This document shows positions 1-5,694 of a stretch of DNA of 7,899 nucleotides, piece after piece; the stretch's first letter is position 1; each line of letters opens with the position of its first letter. A program made the position numbers and the translations under genes. The stretch covers positions 1 through 7,899 of the forward strand of contig CAJUIJ010000115.1 in NCBI GenBank assembly GCA_910586175.1, given 5' to 3'. The DNA is from an uncultured Muribaculaceae bacterium. GTDB taxonomy: Bacteria; Bacteroidota; Bacteroidia; Bacteroidales; Muribaculaceae. A model generated the notes under the pieces. That model was not told where the DNA came from and did not search any database. It was given only the letters and a program-made list of their open reading frames with translations.

Positions 1-90
1 AGGGACTTTAGGGACTTTAGGGACTTTAGGGACTTTAGGGACTTTAGGGACTTTAGGGACTTTAAGGACTTTAAGGACTTTAGGAACTTT
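1..90. repeat. 9-bp tandem repeat tract (AGGGACTTT)n, about ten units
   Basis: Seven perfect head-to-tail copies of AGGGACTTT fill 1-63. Two copies reading AAGGACTTT (64-81) and one reading AGGAACTTT (82-90) follow. The tract touches the window edge, so its full length is unknown. It stops 13 bases before the ruvX start codon and so occupies the place where the ruvX promoter or leader would be expected. Variants cluster at the ruvX end while the distal units are identical, as expected if copies are gained and lost by slippage or recombination away from the gene. Two + frames stay open through it (Arg-Asp-Phe or Gly-Thr-Leu repeats), so the end of an upstream gene cannot be formally excluded, but an intergenic repeat is likelier. 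Confidence 0.95.
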
Positions 91-103
91 TTGACACTTA
101 GAT

Positions 104-514
104 ATGCCTCGAATCATAGCCATAGATTTTGGTCGTAAGCGCTGCGGCGTAGCAGTTACTGACCCTTTGAAGCTGATTGCGAACTCACTGCCGGTGGTGC
201 GCACTTGTGACTTGCTCAGTTTCCTGCAAGATTATTGCTCTCGTGAGGATGTAGAGCGAATACTCATGGGCGAGCCGAGGCAGATGAACGGGGAGCCGTC
301 TGAGTCAATGCGCTATATCAAGCCTTTTTTAGGGCAACTACGTAAGGCCATGCCCGACATGCCAATTGAGATGGTGGACGAACGCTTCACCTCAGTCATG
401 GCCCATCGCGATATGCTGACTGCCGGCTTCAAGAAATCAGACCGCCAGCGCAAGGGACTTGCCGACGAGATGTCGGCTGTGATAATACTCACCACATGGC
501 TTGAGACCCACTGA
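104..514 (+). CDS. ruvX: RuvX/YqgF family putative Holliday junction resolvase (pre-16S rRNA processing nuclease)
   Basis: A 136-residue cytoplasmic protein, the usual length for the YqgF/RuvX family, with an RNase H-like fold. The N-terminal strand carries the family signature IDFGRKRCGVAVTDP (residues 7-21) with acidic residue D8. A GEP motif (56-58) follows at the second strand, then VDERFTSVMA (91-100) with E93, and the C-terminal DEMSAVIIL (121-129) with D121. These acidic residues are the expected metal-binding catalytic set. In other bacteria the family is linked to Holliday junction resolution and to maturation of the 16S rRNA 5' end; which role applies here cannot be read from sequence. 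The start at 104 puts the DFG strand at the normal distance from the N-terminus. No promoter or Shine-Dalgarno is visible because the 9-bp repeat tract lies directly upstream; the gene may be read from a promoter outside the window. Confidence 0.95.
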   Translation: MPRIIAIDFGRKRCGVAVTDPLKLIANSLPVVRTCDLLSFLQDYCSREDVERILMGEPRQMNGEPSESMRYIKPFLGQLRKAMPDMPIEMVDERFTSVMAHRDMLTAGFKKSDRQRKGLADEMSAVIILTTWLETH

Positions 515-605
515 CGATACCTCTGACGCTACTTCTTACGCTGTTTTTCAAGCTATCTCCGGCGCTACCTTCGGGTGCAGCATCGGTGTGATATGATGTC
601 TTCTC

Positions 606-636
606 TTTGGAGATTTCACAAAATTTTGTAATTTTG
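606..636 (+). promoter_or_regulatory. Bacteroidales-type promoter for the GH81 gene
   Basis: TTTG at 606-609 (-33 box) and TAATTTTG at 629-636 (-7 box) are separated by 19 bases. This matches the Bacteroides primary sigma consensus TTTG-N19/21-TAnnTTTG exactly. Transcription should start a few bases after 640, giving a leader of about 70 bases before the ATG at 714. A perfect 12-bp palindrome, ACAAAATTTTGT (618-629), sits between the two boxes and shares one base with the -7 box. Confidence 0.75.
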
Positions 637-713
637 CAGAGTATTACATTTTTCAGAACGCTTTGCAATCGTGCATAGCATGATGTGTGAGGCTCTTCAA
701 AATTATTTAAAAC

Positions 714-3700
714 ATGTACATTGCAAAAATGCTGCGGATGTCTGCCATAATATTGGCGACTTCCTCAACCGTTGTGTCGGCCGGTGCACAGGTTCCTGTG
801 CAATATGGATCGGCAACAATCGCATCCATGCCCCCCACTTACAAGGCCAAGACAGAACAGAACGGCCCCGGGTTTAACGCCACAATGATGCTGTCGCGAA
901 AGATTTTCGCAGATGAAGTATCCGGCACTACCGAAGGGCTGCTCGAGATTCCGGGGCATCCAATCCCCACAAATGATTGGTGGACAGACATCATCAACAA
1001 CCGATATAGTGGTGCGCTATGGAGTTATCCGGCCATGCTGCGAACATCTGAAGATGGTGTTGAGATAAACTACCCCACCTACTGGGCTGACTACGGGAAA
1101 GAGATGAAAAGCCTGACCACCATTACTGTAGGAGCTAAAAAATATATTGCAGATGCAACCATCGCCAAGGATTGGCACGACTGGGATGTTGTGTTCAGAA
1201 TGCCGTCGGCCAAGGGTAACGGTGAAATGACAATCACCTCAATGCATGGCACGCCATTCACATGGTTTGAGTTTTCCGGTCTTGCCCCCATATTACGCTT
1301 CAATATGCGGGGTGAACAGTTTGATGCCACTGACACATATTGCGGAATTAAGCTCGGACAAGACAAGTACGGCGTATATTATCCATCAGGAAAAGCTCCG
1401 GTGACAGGAGAAGATGGCACTCTCGAGTTCGAGGCAGGCACCGAATGGATTGTGGTTTCACTGCTGCGCACCGAGGAGGACCTCTCCACATTCGCCCGAT
1501 ATGCGAGCAGCATACCGCGCGACACGAAAGTGTCGTGGAATTATGACGAGACAAGCGGCAAAGTAAACAGTATATGGAGCATCAAGGCAGAAAACCTGCG
1601 TGACAAGCTCAGCAATGCCCCCGTGCTTCAAGGCTACCTGCCACACGCCTATAAATACATGCTGCCGGGAGCCACACTTCATTTCATAGACAATGAGGGC
1701 TTCAAGACTCCGCGTGGCAAGATGAAACTCGCCACATCAGAATCAGGCGACTTTCAATATTCATATCAATTTAGCGGCATGCTTCCCGCCTACGGCGCGC
1801 CATTGGCCGGAAACACAGATACGCATGGCTTCCGCCAAGAAGTGCTCGACAAACTAATGGCAGACTATGCTTCACAGGCAGGATTCGGTGGTGACACATA
1901 CTGGGGAGGTAAGAGCTTGGTGCAGATGGCGATGAACATGAACTTTGCCAAGCAGACCGGCAATATAGAAGTTTACGAAGAATCAAAACGTAAACTCAAA
2001 GAAGCCTTCATAGACTGGCTGACATACACACCCGGAGAAAATTCGCACTTCTTCAGCTACTACCCGCGTTGGGGCGCTATGCTTGGTTTCGACGTATCAT
2101 ATGACTCAGATGCATTTAATGACCACCATTTCCATTACGGCTACTTCACATATGCAGCGGCACTTCTCTGCATGGAAGATAAGGAATTTGCAGCCGCATA
2201 TGGCGAGGTGCTGACCATGATAGCAAAAGATTACGCCAACTGGGACCGCGAAGACAACCGCTTTCCCTTCATGCGAACGCTCGATCCATGGTGCGGCCAT
2301 TCATGGGCCGGAGGATTGGGAGACCATGGCAACGACAACGGCAACGGACAGGAATCAACATCGGAGGCAATGCAAGGTTGGGGAGGTGTATATCTGCTCG
2401 GAGTGGCACTCGGCAATAAGGAAATGCGGGATGCCGGACTTTGGGGATGGAGTACCGAAGCCAGGGCCACACGTGAATACTGGTATGACATAGATTCACC
2501 TCGTGGTGCCAATAGCGGGGGGAGGCAACCCTGGCCCGGCAAAGGAGAGCGTCAGGGCAATTACGACTACAACGAATACCCCTACGCTTATAACTCCAAC
2601 ATAACCGGCAAAGGAATAGGCTGGTGGACATGGTTTGGCGGTGATCCACTCTTCATGCACGGCATACAATGGATGCCTGTGTCGCCGGCACTCGACTACC
2701 TCTCTTGGGACAAGGACTTTGTGGGATGGGCATTTCACGACATGATGAGTGGAGCCAACTCCAGTTTCTCGCACGAATGGTTCACACCCACTGCCAATAA
2801 AGATAATGGAGAGACAATAGAGCCATTGGCAGCCAACGACTGGGGCAACGTAGCACTTGCATATCTTGAACGCAACGACCCTCTGCAGGCTGCATCAATA
2901 TTTGACGAGGCACTCGAACGAAACATGCACATAGCCACAGCTGTCAGCACGTCACACATATCATATTACGTTATTCACAGCCATTTAACATATGGAGACC
3001 CCGACTTCTCGATACATGCCGACATACCTACGGCCCAAGTAAGAGAGAAAGATGGCGTGCGCACTTATCTTGTATACAACCCCTCGGAAGCTGACCGCAC
3101 CGTAAACTTCTTCGACGCGAGCGGCAAACAGATAAAGAGCGTGACCGCCCCTGCCAATAAATTGGCGGCCATAAACACCGATCCGATTGCGACAAAGATA
3201 GAATATAGTCTATGCGGCGGCACAATTGCGCCACCCGGCAATAGAGCCGAAGTGACGTATCGCACGCTTGACCAGTATGGAGCAGGTATGCCGGCAGAGA
3301 CTTGTGTATTGACGCTATCTGACGGGGCTCCTGCAATAATCATCGGTCATGAACTCAAGATTGACGAGAATGCAAAACTCGGTGACAAATTCACATTGAC
3401 CATTTCCAACGGCAGCCTTAGAGAGGAAATACCAATCATAGTCAATGATACCCCCGTAGCCCAAACATCAATGATTACCGGACTTCCGGAGATTTGCGAG
3501 GCCGGAGTGGTATTTGAAGTAGAATTGCGGACTACGGATCAGTACGGCACTGAGACAACTCCGCCAGATACGCGTTGGCAATATGCACCGGCAGATGGAG
3601 GAGAAATACGCGAACTCAATTTACCGGCATCAATTGCGGAGCCGGGCAAATACACTATCACTGCCATCTCAGAAACGCTGAATGCGGAAACATCGGCAGA

Positions 3701-5264
3701 AATCTTCATCACACCTTCGTTGCCTAAAATCTCAGCCGGGGCTTTGGCACTGGCATCAAGCGCGGAAAATGCCGGCTCGCTGCCACAAGGGGCAACCGAC
3801 GGAGACATGCAGGTGCGTTGGGGCAGCAAGCACACAGACGACGAATGGTTGGTGATAGACTTAGGTGAAAACTGCGACATCTCACGGATATCAATCAACT
3901 GGGAAACTGCTTTCGCGTCAAGATACTTGCTTCAGGCAGCCCCCGACGGATGTAAACTAACCACCAAGAGTGTGGACTACGCCGGAACCACAAAAAGTGT
4001 GACAGTACCAACCGAAGAATCATGGCAAACCTTGAAAGAGAAAAATGCCACGTCGGCAGGCGACAAAACGACAGCAGTGCAAGGTAACGGCCGATACATT
4101 AGGATGAAGGGCTTGAGCAGAGGCACACAATATGGATATTCACTCTATGAGATGAGCATATATGGAATCAAAGGCTCCACCCGTCCTGACGACATAATAG
4201 GGATTGCCTTCTCAATGCCGCCGGCGATAAACTCTGAAGAGACTTTGCTCCTTGAACCGAAGGCATTCAACCGCAAAGGAGAAAGCACCCTTACACCGCA
4301 GATAGAATGGAGTAGCGACAAAGAGGCCGAATTCACCGGCAACAGATTCACGCCCCACGCTCACGGAATCTACACAATCACAGCCACCATACCGAGAAGC
4401 GACTGTTCGACAAGCTCCACAATTTTCGTAAACGAAGTGGAACGAATAGACCATGTGACCACTGACAAACAAGAGTATGAAGTGATAACCGGAGAGCCTG
4501 CAATTATCACATATACTGTAATGAACCAATTCTTGGCACCTTATACGGGCAATATCGAGAATCTGGAGATTCATGTTCTTGATAAAGATGGAATTCCCAC
4601 TGCCGAAGCAACTTACGACATGGCAACACAAACATTCATGGCATCGGAGAGCGGCACATACTCACTTGATTTCGGTGGCTATGCCACATGCAGTGTCACC
4701 GCATTGGCTTTGTCAGAATTCAACATTGCATTAGGTAAAGAAGCGACCGCCTCCTCGGCCAACGGCGGCAACAAGGCATCTATGGCTGTGGATGGTAAAA
4801 CCGACACCCGCTGGGAGAGCATATGGGAAGAGAATCAGACACTCACCGTAGACCTCGAAGAAAAATACAACGTGAACCGTGTCAACATACTATGGGAGGG
4901 GGCATATGCCAAAGAATACAGGTTGCAATCTTCTGACAATGGCAAGGAATGGACAGACTTTTATACACAGCGCAATTCGCATGGAGGATCCGAGGAATTG
5001 ACGTTCGCACCGGTGACCATGCAATACATCAGGCTTTGTTGTGACAAGCGTGCACTCCCCTCTTATGGGCACTCATTATACGAGTTTGAAGTATATGCGC
5101 TTGGCAAAGCCGACAATGGAGAAAGCTCCGTGGCCGGGATAACTGATTCTGAGGAAAAGGATATCCGATGGTTTACAATACAAGGAATTCCGGTAACGAA
5201 ACCATCTGCACCCGGTTTATACATCCGCCTCTCCGGCAACAGCTCCGAGGTGGTACGACTCTAA
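714..5264 (+). CDS. Secreted multidomain GH81 endo-beta-1,3-glucanase with Ig-like and F5/8 type C domains
   Basis: 1516 residues. Residues 1-26 form a signal peptide ending SAGAQ. The GH81 domain (about 45-822) opens with PIPTNDWW (84-90) and contains DTYWGGKSL (394-402) and the hallmark FNDHHFHYGYF (468-478), whose D470 is the likely general acid. GQESTSEAMQGWGG (545-558) carries E547 and E551, the likely base region. GH81 enzymes are inverting endo-1,3-beta-glucanases, so laminarin, curdlan or fungal-wall glucan are likely substrates. The tail appears to hold two Ig-like domains (825-1000), an F5/8C (CBM32-like) domain (1005-1152), two more Ig-like domains (1153-1330) and a second F5/8C domain (1334-1463). 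The last 33 residues resemble a short Bacteroidales C-terminal sorting-type tail. A near-consensus promoter lies upstream. No intact susC/susD-like neighbour is visible. The start at 714 gives a clean signal peptide; internal Met codons at 729 and 738 are possible but would shorten its n-region. Confidence 0.93.
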   Translation: MYIAKMLRMSAIILATSSTVVSAGAQVPVQYGSATIASMPPTYKAKTEQNGPGFNATMMLSRKIFADEVSGTTEGLLEIPGHPIPTNDWWTDIINNRYSGALWSYPAMLRTSEDGVEINYPTYWADYGKEMKSLTTITVGAKKYIADATIAKDWHDWDVVFRMPSAKGNGEMTITSMHGTPFTWFEFSGLAPILRFNMRGEQFDATDTYCGIKLGQDKYGVYYPSGKAPVTGEDGTLEFEAGTEWIVVSLLRTEEDLSTFARYASSIPRDTKVSWNYDETSGKVNSIWSIKAENLRDKLSNAPVLQGYLPHAYKYMLPGATLHFIDNEGFKTPRGKMKLATSESGDFQYSYQFSGMLPAYGAPLAGNTDTHGFRQEVLDKLMADYASQAGFGGDTYWGGKSLVQMAMNMNFAKQTGNIEVYEESKRKLKEAFIDWLTYTPGENSHFFSYYPRWGAMLGFDVSYDSDAFNDHHFHYGYFTYAAALLCMEDKEFAAAYGEVLTMIAKDYANWDREDNRFPFMRTLDPWCGHSWAGGLGDHGNDNGNGQESTSEAMQGWGGVYLLGVALGNKEMRDAGLWGWSTEARATREYWYDIDSPRGANSGGRQPWPGKGERQGNYDYNEYPYAYNSNITGKGIGWWTWFGGDPLFMHGIQWMPVSPALDYLSWDKDFVGWAFHDMMSGANSSFSHEWFTPTANKDNGETIEPLAANDWGNVALAYLERNDPLQAASIFDEALERNMHIATAVSTSHISYYVIHSHLTYGDPDFSIHADIPTAQVREKDGVRTYLVYNPSEADRTVNFFDASGKQIKSVTAPANKLAAINTDPIATKIEYSLCGGTIAPPGNRAEVTYRTLDQYGAGMPAETCVLTLSDGAPAIIIGHELKIDENAKLGDKFTLTISNGSLREEIPIIVNDTPVAQTSMITGLPEICEAGVVFEVELRTTDQYGTETTPPDTRWQYAPADGGEIRELNLPASIAEPGKYTITAISETLNAETSAEIFITPSLPKISAGALALASSAENAGSLPQGATDGDMQVRWGSKHTDDEWLVIDLGENCDISRISINWETAFASRYLLQAAPDGCKLTTKSVDYAGTTKSVTVPTEESWQTLKEKNATSAGDKTTAVQGNGRYIRMKGLSRGTQYGYSLYEMSIYGIKGSTRPDDIIGIAFSMPPAINSEETLLLEPKAFNRKGESTLTPQIEWSSDKEAEFTGNRFTPHAHGIYTITATIPRSDCSTSSTIFVNEVERIDHVTTDKQEYEVITGEPAIITYTVMNQFLAPYTGNIENLEIHVLDKDGIPTAEATYDMATQTFMASESGTYSLDFGGYATCSVTALALSEFNIALGKEATASSANGGNKASMAVDGKTDTRWESIWEENQTLTVDLEEKYNVNRVNILWEGAYAKEYRLQSSDNGKEWTDFYTQRNSHGGSEELTFAPVTMQYIRLCCDKRALPSYGHSLYEFEVYALGKADNGESSVAGITDSEEKDIRWFTIQGIPVTKPSAPGLYIRLSGNSSEVVRL

Positions 5265-5306
5265 TGCCCGGTATCGAGACCTTATCATAAATACCTTTAT
5301 CTCTTT

Positions 5307-5375
5307 GGACGCGCAAAAGCGCGTCCCTACCATGCACAAAATCAAATCATTGTAGGGACGTGCTTCTGCGCGTCC
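5307..5375. repeat. Paired GC-rich hairpins, inverted copies of each other (REP/BIME-like)
   Basis: The first hairpin is GGACGCGC-AAAA-GCGCGTCC (5307-5326, 8-bp perfect stem). The second is GGACGTGC-TTCT-GCGCGTCC (5356-5375, one G-T pair). With the CTAC/GTAG extensions, the arms 5307-5330 and 5352-5375 are reverse complements with 2 mismatches in 24, separated by 21 bases. The unit can therefore fold as two small hairpins or one long one. It begins 42 bases after the GH81 stop. No T-tract follows, so it is not a classical intrinsic terminator, but it may stabilise the 3' end of the transcript. The layout resembles bacterial repetitive extragenic palindromes. Confidence 0.8.
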
Positions 5376-5422
5376 ACTGCATCAATGTAAGTTTTCATCT
5401 GATTTAAATTAAATTGAACACC

Positions 5423-5603
5423 TAAGTAATGAGTCATTTTAAATTTAAGTAACGAGTTTTTAATTTGAATTTGCTTTGGCTTCTTTTTGCCACATTGAAA
5501 ATTCCTCATCAGTTTCATAGCCCGCTATGCGCCTTCTTCCGAATTTCCAATCTGACAAAAATAAGCACAAATCAAATTTAAATTTAAAATGACTCATTAC
5601 TTA
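5423..5603. repeat. 181-bp AT-rich element bounded by a perfect 26-bp inverted repeat
   Basis: The left arm 5423-5448 and right arm 5578-5603 are perfect reverse complements over 26 bases, beginning TAAGTAATGAGTCATT on the left. The spacer is 129 bases. A near-copy of the outer end, TAAGTAACGAGT, recurs at 5446-5457, 23 bases after TAAGTAATGAGT at 5423-5434. The size and ends fit a MITE-like miniature element, but the bases directly outside (CACC and CTTA) show no obvious target-site duplication and no transposase is present. The arms could also pair in RNA as a long stem. The interior holds a minus-strand ORF of 45 codons. Confidence 0.75.
5460..5597 (-). CDS. Possible small ORF inside the inverted-repeat element, 45 residues, unknown function
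   Basis: Not recognised. It opens with an ATG in the right arm of the inverted repeat (MSHFKFKFDLC) and runs to a TAA at 5460-5462. The first third is hydrophobic and aromatic; the rest is charged, with GRRRIAGYETDEEFSMWQ in the middle and KEAKANSN at the end. That half looks more like real protein than translated AT-rich spacer. Because its start lies in the repeat, the left arm encodes the same first seven residues on the + strand (5429-5452) before a stop. No promoter or ribosome-binding site is apparent. It may be a degraded gene end carried by a repeat, a tiny gene, or chance; I lean to a repeat-borne remnant. Confidence 0.2.
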   Translation of the reverse strand: MSHFKFKFDLCLFLSDWKFGRRRIAGYETDEEFSMWQKEAKANSN

Positions 5604-5621
5604 CTTATGCATTTTTTTGAT

Positions 5622-5629
5622 TAATTTTG
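5622..5629 (+). promoter_or_regulatory. -7 box of a probable promoter for the porin gene
   Basis: TAATTTTG matches TAnnTTTG exactly and is identical to the -7 box upstream of the GH81 gene. At the correct spacing no TTTG is found; the nearest candidate is TTAC at 5597-5600, 21 bases upstream and inside the right arm of the inverted repeat. Transcription starting near 5637 would give a leader of about 55-60 bases before the ATG at 5695. The promoter is therefore half-consensus and may need an activator. Confidence 0.55.
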
Positions 5630-5694
5630 TAGGTTGAATCATAAGATTCCATACTCACGCGTCGCTACACACTCGCGTCGCTTTGCATTAATGT

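Larger units (their letters stand above)
5265..5694. other. 430-base intergenic region between the GH81 gene and the porin gene
   Basis: In order, it holds the paired GC hairpins (5307-5375), an AT-rich stretch, the 181-bp inverted-repeat element (5423-5603), the -7 promoter box (5622-5629) and a leader. The leader contains two copies of CGCGTCGCT (5658-5666 and 5674-5682) 16 bases apart. I found no + strand gene in it: the frame open from 5634 overlaps the porin start and looks like a shadow. Confidence 0.8.

Noticed and set aside
1..90. CRISPR array at the left edge
   Set aside because: The units are 9 bp and directly contiguous with no unique spacers, so this is a simple tandem repeat.
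91..96. TTGACA, like a sigma-70 -35 box, just before ruvX
   Set aside because: It lies 7 bases before the start codon, leaving no room for a -10 box and a leader, and Bacteroidales promoters do not use this motif.
671..877. 68-codon + strand ORF overlapping the start of the GH81 gene
   Set aside because: It is out of frame with a strongly supported gene, has no recognisable domain, and begins before a clean signal peptide start in the true frame.
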